DNA of 64,000 nt. Source: Ypsolopha sequella. Its lineage: Eukaryota; Arthropoda; Insecta; Lepidoptera; Ypsolophidae. The stretch covers positions 9,408,201-9,472,200 of the forward strand of contig OW204001.1 in the NCBI GenBank assembly GCA_934047225.1. The letters run 5' to 3'. The translations under genes were made by a program, and so were the position numbers. The notes beneath the pieces were generated by a model that had not been told where the DNA came from, did not search any database, and saw nothing but the letters and a program-made list of their open reading frames with translations. Shown piece after piece: positions 41,446-51,257 of the stretch (its first letter is position 1; each line of letters starts with the position of its first letter).

Positions 41446-41985
41446 AGTTTATTTATTTATTTATTTACATATTACAGCTATTATTACAGTTAATCCTAAT
41501 ACAATAGAGTAAGAAGTCAACCAACTTAATTTAACATAAACAACCTAAATAACAACTAATACATCAATTTTTCAGTAACATAAAATCCACATAGTAGCCC
41601 TTACAAACTCGCTCAGAGAACAATGGTTAAGGTCAATTTTCTCCGCGACCGGTGATTTTAGTGTGCGCATGGTGCGTGTCAAAGGTGCTTTTCCGAGCAA
41701 ATTGGTCCTCCCGTGGGGCACCGCGAAAAGAAGCGGCATCCTGCGCTTGTATACTATGTATAGTCATCCGGTACACACAATTTCACCCCCTCCAGTATGC
41801 TCGGATTGGCAAGTTTACCTCGAAATATCTTAAAAATGTATAGTGCGAGGGACATATTTCTTCTAGTTTCCAGCTTGTTGTATCCAACCATGCCAAGCAC
41901 GAACGAGGTCGGATACATCAATGGATAGAAAGGGTAGACGCCATACATATCGATAAAAGTTATCGATAACCCCATATTTTAGTTT
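41446..41985 (-). pseudogene. LINE ORF2 C-terminal fragment and 3' end
   Basis: The minus-strand frame reads YPLMYPTSFVLGMVGYNKLE, TRRNMSLALYIFKIFRGKLA, NPSILEGVKLCVPDDYT, then (frameshifted) a CSEKHL-like stretch. 'RR...LxxxFKxLRGKxxNPxLLxxVxLxVPD' is the region after the RT thumb in many insect LINE proteins (family knowledge). The 3' end is an AT-rich UTR with a (TAAA)n tail at about 41446-41465. The RT core is missing. Confidence 0.6.
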
Positions 41986-42155
41986 GATGGGACCGTGTTA
42001 CGTGATGCATAGAAGCGCTGGTGGAATACGGTTTATCTTATCTCTATATTTTTTCCGATAACACCCGAATTTCTTAAAAACTTTTAACTTTGGTATGTGC
42101 TAGATGTTTCAGCGCGGCGTGCGTATTGCATATCAAATATCCAAACTTTCGCATT

Positions 42156-42426
42156 TATACAAGGTGACTTTTTGATCATCGTCCAAATTCATACTGGAGG
42201 CTTTATAAGTGATCAGTATCTTGGATCAATAACAATTTTTGTGAAATTTGTAAAATGAAATTTGGGCTTCCCATAGAAATTCACTCCCAGTTCAGAGTAA
42301 ATCACTATGGGAAGTCGAAATTTCATTTTACGAATTTTACAAAAATTGTTATTGATCAATGATACTGATCACTTACCAAGCTACCAGTATGAATTTGGAC
42401 GATGATCAAAAAGTCACTTTGTATAT
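42156..42426. mobile_element. Family A palindromic MITE, copy 2 (best preserved)
   Basis: TATACAAGGTGACTTTTTGA, TCATCGTCCAAATTCATACT is mirrored by AGTATGAATTTGGACGATGA, TCAAAAAGTCACTTTGTATA. The centre TTCCCATAGAAATTCACTCC...AATCACTATGGGAAG is also mirrored. It is 271 bp. Confidence 0.85.
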
Positions 42427-43667
42427 TATGTAAGTATCGTTATATGCAAATAGTGTTTATTAGTTTGTATTTTGTACATAAAAGAAAATTAAATGTTTAT
42501 TTTAAATTTAATCATAAACCACTTGAAAAATAAGTATATGATATCTACGTTATTTATTACATAATAATAAAAAATATATATACATATATATTACATATGT
42601 ATACAAGTATATTTATGTTAATCTTTCCTTATACTGTATTATACCTAGGATGTAATTTTTATGTATCAAAATCTTGTTTCTTATTGTTTTCACATTGTAT
42701 AATGCGCAATAACACTCAGTCAAGCAATGATATTTGTCGACTTCTCTTTTTATCAGTTAATAAGTGTGCACACTAATAAAGGTCCTCACGAATCAAGCTC
42801 GTCTTAGTTTGAGGACCGCCAGATAATCTTTTGAATTAAATAATTTTTCAGTGTACGCACATACATGTAAAAATTATTTTTTTGTGATTTATTTAATTTA
42901 CGTTTCATTCTGAATAAAGTTATTTTTATCTTTTATCTTATATTTTATCTTTATAATTTCAGAACACAAATTTTTGCTTTTATATACAGGATGAAATTTA
43001 GGACGGATATTTGATATTTGTTCTAACAGATAAAGACGATATAAAACATTTAAATTAGCGACATTAAATTGATTTCAAAATTTTCTTCATCAAAGTCTCG
43101 TCTTTAATGTAATATCAATCATCGGGGGTTGAGATAGACGTGATTTTCCCACGTCTGCCCATGTGCATGCCTGGCTGCGCAGACCGGGCGGCCTTCTCCA
43201 TGCGCACGTTTCTCAATTCTCTAGACCTCGCTCCAACGTGGTTTGTCCCAATAGTTATTGCATTTTCGTCTCTTATGCCATGTCCTTAGGAGTTGGATTG
43301 GGAACTTTAGAAGCCAACTCTTCAGCATGCAAACAAATCGACTCCGTATGATAAGATTGGGAAGGACGTTTGTCTAACTTGTATAGCATATTTAATGTTA
43401 TGATTGTAAATATTGCCTGGTGTTTCCTAATCTGCGTAATAACGTCATAATTATAAACTCATAAACTTCTAGTTTTTAAGATCTAGTGACGTTGCACTTG
43501 CAGAAGCTCTTCCTTGTCCCAAAAGTGAGTTGGTAAAGAAACAAAAACATCTGCAAGTATATGCAAAGAAGCCTCAGAATAAGGATTTGTATTCCTTATT
43601 CTGAGAAAGAAGCTGAGCATGCCCCATTTAATCCCCTATTATAATTTACTTCTAAGTGAAGAATGTT
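42427..43667. other. Stretch without a supported exon
   Basis: 43128-43345 is GC-richer, with a 62-codon frame and no splice bounds or similarity. At 43580-43612, AATAAGGATTTGTATTCCTT forms a small palindrome (CTCAGAATAAGGA / TCCTTATTCTGAG). Confidence 0.35.
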
Positions 43668-44046
43668 ATAGTAGTTTATGCTACAAGGGCGAAAAGGAAT
43701 AAAATACGAGGACGATTTAAAACACGAGCGTAGCGAGTGTTTTAAACGTAACCGAGTAATTTATTGCTCTTACGCCCGTGTATCATACTACGTTTTTCAA
43801 TGCATAGTGTGAGGAAATAAAACAAATATAATCTTGTGAACTTTAAATTATGATTGGCCTAAAAGGACTGTATCCAGAGCCGTTAAACAGTGGAAAAAAG
43901 TATAACATTTATGGTACACAGGAAAGGTTGCAAATTAGCCAACTTCTGGTAAATAAATAAAAATATAATAATAATAAAGCCCTAGGGCAAAATAATCGAC
44001 TTTCTGTTTGGTTTTGATGCATAGAAAGTGGGCCTTTACGAGCACT
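43668..44046 (+). repeat. Family H repeat, copy 1
   Basis: TATAGTAGTTTATGCTACAA, ATTTAAAACACGAGCGTAGC, GGGCAAAATAATCGACTTTC, GGGCCTTTACGAGCAC. It matches 61573-61189 in reverse complement over about 380 bp at high similarity. Non-coding. Confidence 0.8.
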
Positions 44047-44231
44047 TCCATTGAAAAAAAAAAAATTTGACTTGTAATGCACATTACCAATAAAATTGTT
44101 CTATGTTCTATGTTCGTACCATGTGTTTTTCGGAATGAATGTACAAGTATTTGTATACAAGTTAACATTTTGTTGAACGGTAAAGTCAAACACTGATGAA
44201 ACCAGCCTGCTGGCATTCAGTACTTCAAGTG

Positions 44232-44330
44232 CATGCCCTAAAAAGCGTTTATCTTTGCTCCAAGTACGGCGATAGGCTCTTTTTCTATCACTTTGGGATG
44301 TAATAATCGTCGGTGAATGATTGTAAACTG
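44232..44330 (+). repeat. SINE 3' fragment
   Basis: TGCATGCCCTAAAAAGCGTT, ACGGCGATAGGCTC and GTAATAATCGTCGGTGAA match the 3' portion of the SINE at 50755-51057 (read on its minus strand), here on the plus strand. Confidence 0.6.
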
Positions 44331-44874
44331 TTGAAGTGACTGATACGGTGGATACATTTTGTAAAAATAATGATTAGTTTCTAAAATTGAAAGTTATCTG
44401 ATCTTATCAGAAACACATATTTGACTATACAGAAGAGAAATAGGTAAGTTTATTGTGTTTGCCAACACCTTTCTGTGTCCGTTTACTTTGTAGGAGATGT
44501 TTACTCGTTGGCGCTACAAAATTGCAAAGTTATGGTTTATGAGCCCACCTAAACATTGATCTTCAAACATTCTTCATGCTCACTGACTTATCATTAGTGG
44601 CCTCTGTTTTCCGTTCAATGTCACATTAACTTAAGGCGATACATAACGACGAAACCTGCTTCTTGATCCAAAGTTTTTATTTTATACTTGTCACTCGTCT
44701 ATTCCGCTCTAGACAACGCTGCGCAATAATTTAAGTTCTCATAATATTAGAAATACAAATATTCCCATAGTTGAAAAGATAGGATAAATAGCAAAAAGAA
44801 CATAGTTCAATTAAGTTGTCCAATAAATAATTATGACAATATTAAAAATAAAACAAAGATTATAGTTTAAACTA

Positions 44875-44945
44875 TGACAGAAATAAATTTCTATGTTTGA
44901 ACACTTGGCGATTTATCCATCGCAAGGAGATATAAATTAACATTA
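44875..44945 (-). repeat. Repeat shared with 33863-33949
   Basis: The reverse complement reads GTTAATTTATATCTCCTTGC, GATGGATAAATCGCCAAGTG, TTCAAACATAGAAATTTATT. It ends at the palindrome that follows. Confidence 0.7.
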
Positions 44946-45105
44946 TATCATTGCAGTATAGAAACGCAGAAAGAAAAGTAAACCTGGATGTGAGGAGCTC
45001 TGAACCTCTCGCTGAGGTCCCGGGTTCGAATCCCGGTTCAGAGCTCCTCACATCCAGATTTACTTTTCTTTCTGCGTTTCTATACTGCAATGATTATAAT
45101 GTTAA
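44937..45105. mobile_element. TTAA-flanked palindrome with a tRNA T-arm-like loop
   Basis: The 69-bp arms (44937-45005 and 45036-45105) match apart from one indel and one mismatch: TTAACATTATATCATTGCAG, TATAGAAACGCAGAAAGAAA, CTGGATGTGAGGAGCTCTGA. The 30-nt loop reads CTCTCGCTGAGGTC, CCGGGTTCGAATCCCG, which contains a canonical Pol III B box (GGTTCGAATCC) and a foldable T-arm. No D-arm or A box can be drawn, so it is not a complete tRNA gene. TTAA lies at both tips. Confidence 0.8.
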
Positions 45106-45663
45106 TTTAATGTTTAAATCCGTAAGTTTCACAGATAGCAGCGCCTTAATCTACAGTAAACCAAACTTTCTGTTAGCACAGGTGGAAAGATGACACAATT
45201 TTTTGTCCGCTGGCTAACGATGATGAACTCGCCCGACGACCGACACGCCCGAGGCTAAAGAATGCTTCGGACTTTGAGCAACGTTTTTATTCGACACGCC
45301 TACACGATTTATTACTTTGACTAAAAAATTTAAGGTTCAAAACTTAAAATGAGGCTCTAGTTCCTTAGGTAGGTAGTTAAATTGAACTGTAATCGGTTTC
45401 TTACTTCGCAGACATGCAAAACAAACTGTGAGAACAGTCCTTCTAATTAGGTTTTCAAAACATTTTGCAAGTGACTGCAAATTCAATAAGCATTGTTTGC
45501 AATTTTTTAAGCATTGTCCACAGCCTTTTAATTTGAAGCCATGAATGGTAAAGTAGTGTGTGATTTCATTGTTTTGGCGGGTAAAAAATTTTCACATGGC
45601 GAATAAATTGACTAAGGATTGTCCTATTAGGATATTTTTTAATTCATTACTACATAAACATAT
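45106..45663. other. Stretch without a supported exon
   Basis: Nothing recognised on either strand. Confidence 0.35.
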
Positions 45664-46085
45664 ATTAAAGCCGATTCTGAAGGCTTTAATTTTAGTATTA
45701 AAGTAAAAAGTAAAAAAAGGTTTATTGCCAAAAAAATACTTAAAACTAAACACATTAAAATTATACACAGGTTGAAATAGAAGAAAAAAAAAAGTTTTAA
45801 ACATTTCTGGCAAATGGTAGCATGCTCAGCAAAGTTGCCGATCTCATAGAAATCGAGCAGCGCTGATTTTCAGCATAGCCCAGACAGAGGACATAATGTA
45901 GAAAAAAATCAAATAAAGGCGCAGAAGGACGTGTAAAATTCAACATATTAGTGCTGTCAAAACTAAATTTTCTTCGATACAGAATAGTCTTAAGAGTTAG
46001 GATTAGAAGCTAAATTTCTTTGGAAAATTTTAAGCTTTGACAGCACTAAAACTAAAATTAAAGCCTTCAGAATTGGCTTTATTAA
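45664..46085. mobile_element. Family R MITE, copy 1 (interrupted)
   Basis: ATTAAAGCCGATTCTGAAGG, CTTTAATTTTAG at the left; the right half resumes at about 45950 (AGTGCTGTCAAAACTAAATT) and ends CTAAAATTAAAGCCTTCAGA, ATTGGCTTTA. Compared with 50351-50516, roughly 240 bp are inserted between about 45700 and 45945. Confidence 0.7.
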
Positions 46086-46452
46086 CTAAGGCTTTTCCAT
46101 TCGCTTAATTTTTTTACTTTTATGGACCAAAGACTATCTTAGACAGGCTTTCTTTGAAGTATCACTTTTTATGCGTTTGCTGCCTTGGATTAAAAAAAAC
46201 GAGTACTTTATAAAGCCTACTCGTTTATGGCCAAACCAAAAATATTGAAAAAAAAAAAGTATTTGATTTATCAACTCTAAGACAACATATGCAAGATTTT
46301 TCTTTTTCATACCACCAAACCCTTCTACATGAAAAAAAATTTCAACCGATTTTTGGCTCGAATTCTCTACTGCTCCTAAACGGCTTGGTCGATTTACTTA
46401 CTTCATTTATGTTTTGAGTAATAGATACATTTGATAGCTATAAACATAACAT
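46086..46452. other. Stretch without a supported exon
   Basis: AT-rich; nothing recognised. Confidence 0.3.
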
Positions 46453-46797
46453 AGGATTATTCAATTGAACAATCATGTCCATGTGAAAAGTATTATTTTC
46501 TCCTATTTCGCCCTATCAAGCACGCAGCGAGCGTCGTAACAGCCACTATGCATTGCGCGCTGATATGGACGTTATTTCAATGTCGTTTCCGTCGATATTC
46601 GTACCTACAAACGTCGAGCTGCTAATTAATATATGATTATTCAATCGAACAATCACGTCCATGTGAAAAGTATTATTTTCTCCTATTTCGCCCTATCAAG
46701 CACGCAGCGAGCGTCGTAACAGCCACTATGCATTGCGCGCTGATATGAACGTTATTTCAATGTAATTTCCGTCGATATTCGTACCGACAAACAAAAT
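46453..46797 (+). repeat. Family J repeat, tandem pair
   Basis: Two units, 46453-46634 and 46635-46797, are nearly identical over TATTCAA(T/C)(T)GAACAATCA, GTCCATGTGAAAAGTATTAT, TTTCGCCCTATCAAGCACGC, AGCGAGCGTCGTAACAGCCA and TTTCCGTCGATATTCGTACC. The few differences suggest a recent duplication with a 181-182-bp period. Confidence 0.85.
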
Positions 46798-46928
46798 CGC
46801 CTTAAAAACAGTTCGGTGTACATTTAGATAGCCCACGTGGCTTGAGAATTTTTTTTTACGATTTATTTAATAGCCATAATTATTCAGCTATAATTATTCA
46901 ACTGGTTGGGGACCCAATATTGATACTC

Positions 46929-47274
46929 GCGGAGCAATCTTAGTTCATACAAATGAAATACCAAAAACATTTGTAAATCATAGATATTCTTAGGATAGTG
47001 TGTGTTTATTCCGATTGGATTACAGAATATGTGGGCTCCAAAATATATATTTTGAATGGACACTGATTTAAAGACGACATATAAGCAATTTAAAATTTCC
47101 ACAGAAAACTTATTTTTCTCATACTTCATGTTTAAATCAGTGTTCTTATTTAATATATATTTGGAAACCTAGATATTCCGTAATGCAATCGGAATAAATA
47201 CACACTACCTTAATAATATCTATGATTTACAAATAGTTTTGGTATTTCGTTTGTATGAACTAGGATTGCTTCGC
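46929..47274. mobile_element. Palindromic element with about 140-bp arms
   Basis: GCGGAGCAATCTTAGTTCAT, ACAAATGAAATACCAAAAAC, AAATCATAGATATTCTTAGG, TAGTGTGTGTTTATTCCGAT is mirrored with a few changes to ATGAACTAGGATTGCTTCGC at the right. The centre holds ...ACTGATTTAAAGACG / CATGTTTAAATCAGTGTTC. D copy 4 starts 8 bp beyond. Confidence 0.75.
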
Positions 47275-47281
47275 AGGCCTC

Positions 47282-47638
47282 TTAAGGCGATACGTAAAAG
47301 TTTTAGCGTCTCTGTTACTCTATATGCGAAAAAACCCTCAGTGCGGAAGGGACGGAATCGTGGAAAAGGAGTAAAAAGTCGGTCTTAGATAATGTTAAAA
47401 TGTAATTGCAGTCCATATGTCATTCTGTATTGTCAAACTAGGAGAATTGGTGTAGAAAAAGACCTCATTTCAATAAATATTTCTATCGAGCCGAATTTCT
47501 CCAATCGCGTTTCTGTTTTAACAGGTCCCTAGAAAAAGATTCCAAAAATAATATACTATTTTATCAAAATAACACATTATTTACTGAAGTAGATATACAA
47601 GTTCTAAAAGTGTCGATTCTTTTTCCGTAGCGCCTTAA
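47282..47638 (+). mobile_element. Family D TTAA element, copy 4 (internal deletion)
   Basis: TTAAGGCGATACGTAAAAGT to CCGTAGCGCCTTAA with TTAA at both tips. About 70 bp are missing after AAAAAGTCGGTCTTAGATAA compared with copies 2 and 3, so the shared frame is broken. Confidence 0.85.
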
Positions 47639-47710
47639 TGAAGCCTAATAATTGAATGTAAACGTAAATCTTCTTTTGAATATATGAATGACCTTTATAG
47701 ATAACCTTGC

Positions 47711-47754
47711 AATATTAGTGATCTTAAGATTACTATCTTAAGATCACTAATATT
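47711..47754. repeat. Perfect 20-bp-arm hairpin
   Basis: AATATTAGTGATCTTAAGAT (47711-47730) is exactly mirrored at 47735-47754 around a TACT loop. It stands alone and is not visibly part of a larger element. Confidence 0.8.
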
Positions 47755-49140
47755 AAAATGCACCATGTCTCACTGGTGGGATGTTGATGATTTTACAAGT
47801 TATATACTTACAAGTTGTTTCAGCAACACCAATTCATCTAATTGTTTAATAGCTCGCGCATTCATTATTTCTGACATTGCGCACGCACGCACCTATTTTT
47901 ATCTTCATTTTTGCCTCTTCAGAATCTGTTTCAACACCTAATTGTAAGACTAAATTGAATTGTAACCTACAATTACGTGTCCTCAACAGGTCAAGTCAAA
48001 AGCATCTGTCATCTAATAGTTTGTTTGTACATTATTCTCCGGGTCGTTAGTAGACTAGCATAAGTAATTATTTTTACAAATATAACTACAATATTCTTAA
48101 TGAGAGCTCATCGTGGATATTTAAATAATTAAATCATAGATATTTTATTTTTATTTATTTTCAACTAAAATTGGTACACAATAATTATGAACGTGTTTTG
48201 TTTTAAATACGCAATTATTATTTCGTACGTTTCGTTTGTATTTTTCGTCCGTTTTGTACGGACTGGAAGTAAATATCAAGTTTTAGAACTGGAAATTATC
48301 AAGTTTTTCAAATGCGAGTAAATTTTTTTTTTTTTTTTTGAAGTCGTAGATTTTGTGGATGCATTCTTTTGTTTAAATTTTTACACATTTGAAATACCCG
48401 TAGCATTATAAATAATATCAATATAACAGTCATTTATTTCAGGCAAAAAACCTAAAAAAAGCGAAAAAGTTTGATTAAAATTATGCGAGTTTGAAATATC
48501 GTACGTAGTCGAACCGACCGAGGATGTTCGTTAGGAAACTGCTTCCGTTTTGTTGGTTGCCAACTGCTGCACCTGATTGTTAATGATGAGATATTCATTT
48601 ACGTACGAACAAAACTAGTATCTACGAACTTTGTTATAAGAACTAAACAATAAATTCAATAATTATTTAACAAGTTGCATATTCTGGAATACATTTTCCA
48701 GAAATCACTACAATTATTTATAATTCTTTTGAGGCATATATAAAATTAATTGCTCTGTAGTCTATTAGCACAAAAAATCCTAGAACAGGTTTAAAAATAT
48801 ATTTTTTCTATTAAAAGACTAAACAGTCTCGCTATACCGGTTATACAATATACAAGAAAGAGTTAAGAATAAATATTAGACAGAAATAAATTTCAAAGCC
48901 ATCAGTCGATCAGTGCAATGACTAGTCAATATGCTGATAATGATAATTGTCTACTTCGAGATGCAATCGGTTATCAATAGTTCTCGTAAAGACATGAAGA
49001 CAACACTGGCACTTGTTGGCACTGTTGTTAACATCAACCTGTGAATTTCGTAGTCTTGTGCCATAAGTTATTGAAAAGACTCTTGGGCAAGAAACCCTTT
49101 GATGACATTTTGTGTTTACAATTTTTTTTAAGACTTAGTA
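47755..49140. other. Stretch without a supported exon
   Basis: AT-rich, with a T run at 48327-48340. If the proposed first exon at 49372 belongs to the dehydrogenase gene, this is the start of its first intron. Confidence 0.35.
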
Positions 49141-49146
49141 ATATAG

Positions 49147-49332
49147 TTAGATCCAGGTATTGTAGATGAGGAGATAGTGTCCATTAGTGAAGTAAGTATA
49201 TAAAACTCGATAGAATCTAAGTTTCTGCAACTTGAGAAGTACGGAGAACCACCGGAGCAGGATCGCCTTGAAATACTTTCAAACCTCGTGGAATATGCGA
49301 AAACGCTCAATACAAACCAGCTAAACTTTTAA
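49147..49332 (+). pseudogene. Coding-like segment with an internal stop, unrecognised
   Basis: One frame reads LDPGIVDEEIVSISEVSI, stop, NSIESKFLQLEKYGEPPEQD, RLEILSNLVEYAKTLNTNQL, NF, stop. Composition and the amphipathic pattern look like a real protein C-terminus. The frame is kept across the internal TAA (49201-49203), so a point mutation in a former gene or retroelement ORF is the simplest reading. The segment before it (KLLKRLLGKKPFDD at about 49066) may belong too in another frame. No family is recognised. Confidence 0.4.
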
Positions 49333-49371
49333 TTGAGAAAATTACCCGAATTATCTATAATAGCGACTCAC

Positions 49372-49720
49372 CCAGTGGAGGTTTCCTTTTTCAGGGATTT
49401 AAATTAGGCACAGTTTTCAGCTGATCGCGCACATTTGATTTGGCACTTTTGGTTTTCGTTTGATGCTTGAGTGTTTCAAGTTAAACGAACACGGAAGTTT
49501 GGTTTGAATTGTTTCGTGTATTTGTTTGTTTGTGGAAGACACGCGCCGCTCGGTCAGCGTGGGCTTATTCGTCGGTGCGGCCGGTGACGGCGCGCGAGGT
49601 TGTCGATCGACTGGCGCGGCTGGCTGCGCGCGCACGCTGCGACCCTCGTGGTATTTGGTTGTAGGGATGGGGTTGGCGACGCGCGCTCGCTGAACAAGAT
49701 GCTAGCATCTGTCTTGTCTG
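49372..49720 (-). promoter_or_regulatory. Putative non-coding first exon and GC-rich promoter region
   Basis: About 49540-49720 is the most GC- and CpG-rich host-like stretch in the window (CGGTGACGGCGCGCGAGG, GGCTGCGCGCGCACGC). Read on the minus strand it runs into a 5' UTR-like stretch (CCACAAACAAACAAATACAC, AAAAGTGCCAAATC) and ends at a perfect donor CACTGG|GTGAGT (49371-49366). No long ATG-initiated frame is present. A capped first exon feeding a far acceptor, such as |GTAGAAGG at 20770, would fit. The TSS cannot be placed and the link to the dehydrogenase is inference. Confidence 0.4.
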
Positions 49721-49960
49721 GCTTGGCGAGGCGTTGACGTCATTGTTAGAGGCCTCAAACTTGACAGAGATCTCTCATGGCTAAGCGGAGAGGTATGCGG
49801 TGGGAAGGGAAAGGTAGAGGGGAGCTAATTAATTTGATTAACCTAAATCAATAATTATTATAAAATATTATTCCCCCCACACGTCCACGTGGGATCTCTG
49901 CTTAGTTTGAGGCCTATATCTGTCTTCTCTGGTTTGGCTTTGACATCATTGTTAGATATT
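49703..49960. repeat. Small inverted repeat between short direct repeats
   Basis: AGGCCTCAAACTTGACAGAG, ATCTCTCATGGCTAAGC (49752) is mirrored by GATCTCTGCTTAGTTTGAGG, CC (49893-49912). Outside it, ATCTGTCTTGTCTGGCTTGG, TGACGTCATTGTTAGA (49706-49750) is repeated as ATCTGTCTTCTCTGGTTTGG, TGACATCATTGTTAGA (49917-49957). Confidence 0.6.
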
Positions 49961-50008
49961 TCTGTGTGATTGAATAATTATACGTACAGTACATATATTA
50001 TAATTACG

Positions 50009-50199
50009 TTACAAGGTGACATTTATTTATATTACTAAATTCATACGGATTCATTCATTCCCTACAAACGCAAGCCCAGCCTCGAGTCACTATGGGAGGT
50101 CAACATTTTAGCAAAAATAAGTGTTATTGATCCATGACCATGATCACTTACCAAGCCTCCGGTATGGATTTAGCTGTATAAATAAATGTCACCTTATAT
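50009..50199. mobile_element. Family A MITE, copy 4 (shortened)
   Basis: TTACAAGGTGACATTTATTT and AAATGTCACCTTATATT ends, with central TCACTATGGGAGGTCAACAT and CATGATCACTTACCAAGCCT, CCGGTATGGATTTAGC. The left half is reduced. A tip-only fragment lies at about 52146-52190. Confidence 0.65.
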
Positions 50200-50350
50200 T
50201 ACTTATTTGAGTTTATATTTTATTACATTACGATCCCGCGTTATGGGATTCACTCCCTTATAGCAGTACTTAGGGCCCAAATATGACGCGACTGTTCCCA
50301 TCGTCATCCGAAAATGATTCTATTCATAAAGTTAAAAAATAGATATAATG

Positions 50351-50516
50351 TAGCCGATTTTGAAGGCTTTAATTTTAGTTTTAGTGCTGTCAAACATAAA
50401 ATTATTCCAAAGTAATTTAGATTCTGTTCCTAACTTTTAAGGACTGTTTTGCAATGAATGAAATTTAGTTTTGACAGCACTAAAACTAAAATTAAAGCCT
50501 TTAGAATCGGTTTTAT
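50351..50516. mobile_element. Family R MITE, copy 2 (intact)
   Basis: TAGCCGATTTTGAAGGCTTT, AATTTTAGTTTTAGTGCTGT, CAAA is mirrored by TTTTGACAGCACTAAAACTA, AAATTAAAGCCTTTAGAATC, GGTTTTA. It is 166 bp with arms of about 45 bp. Confidence 0.8.
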
Positions 50517-50645
50517 TGTCAGTTAAACTATAAAAAACAACTTCATTTATGGAAATTATTCTCGCGTTTATATTTTTTCTTATGAAACAGCATGAAAATA
50601 TTGTTCAAACTCAAGCTGTTTGTAAAAATTGTTATTTTTTTGAAT

Positions 50646-51250
50646 TTACTAATGGTATTTGTACGGTTCTTGCACTAAAATATATCGTCACGACATGTAT
50701 CACCGAGGTATGTCAGAGGTGTTCCAAATGTGAACTGTGAAATGTAAGTCACAGTCCACATTCGGTACACCCGGGTTTCATCGACGATTATTACGTCACA
50801 ACGTGATGGATGGTGAGCCCTATCGCCGTTCTTCGGGCACAAATGCACGCTTTTTAGGGCATGCAGGTTTCCTTACGATGTTTTCCTTCACCGTTTAAGC
50901 AAGTGGTAAGTATAAGGTACTACAAATCCTATTCACATAAATTTCATAAAACTCATTGGTGCATGCCCGACCGGGGATCGAACCTGGATCTCAAGATTGA
51001 GAGATCGCTGAGAGGCCAGTGCAGCGTTGTTGTACCCCAGTGCTACCGCCGCTTTTATTGATATAAAGATATAGATAGAAATAAGTTCCAATATTACATC
51101 CAATAAAATACAAGCAAAATATTGCCTAGAATAATCATTTATGGATTTTTTCCGTCCATCGCGTCCATATATCCAGTGCGCGATTATATGAACGTTAGTT
51201 TCTGTCGATATTTGTACCGACAGAGGCCGACTCAAGGTTATTGGCGACTA
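50646..51250 (+). repeat. Family J repeat, copy 4, split by a SINE
   Basis: The left piece TAATGGTATTTGTACGGTTC, TTGCACTAAAATATA (50649-50686) and right piece TCCATCGCGTCCATATATCC, GTTTCTGTCGATATTTGTAC, CGACAGAGGCCGACTCAAGG, GCGACTACC (51155-51251) match the two halves of J copy 1. The SINE at about 50755-51057 lies between. Confidence 0.6.
50755..51057 (-). mobile_element. tRNA-type SINE (lepidopteran)
   Basis: The minus strand reads AAAGCGGCGGTAGCACTGGG, ...GATCCAGGTTCGATCCCCGG (B box), CGGGCATGCACCAATGAGTT, GGTGAAGGAAAACATCGTAA, GGAAACCTGCATGCCCTAAA. A GGCGGTAGC-type 5' segment (A-box position) plus GGTTCGATCC, then the GAAGGAAAACATCGT body, is the layout of a common lepidopteran SINE. 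A 3' fragment is at 44232-44330. Confidence 0.7.
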
Positions 51251-51257
51251 CCGAAGC

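Noticed and set aside
41652..41843. 63-codon plus-strand open frame
   Set aside because: It is antisense to the LINE C-terminal fragment, which carries the recognisable protein.
45006..45035. A tRNA gene
   Set aside because: Only the T-arm/B box (GGTTCGAATCC) is present; the flanks are palindrome arms, and no D-arm, anticodon arm or acceptor pairing can be drawn.
46453..46797. CRISPR-like or satellite array
   Set aside because: Only two units of about 181 bp, with no short spacers; the genome is clearly eukaryotic.
49417..49635. 72-codon minus-strand Pro/Ala/Arg-rich frame
   Set aside because: It has no ATG start and its content reflects the GC-rich promoter-like sequence; a non-coding first exon fits better.
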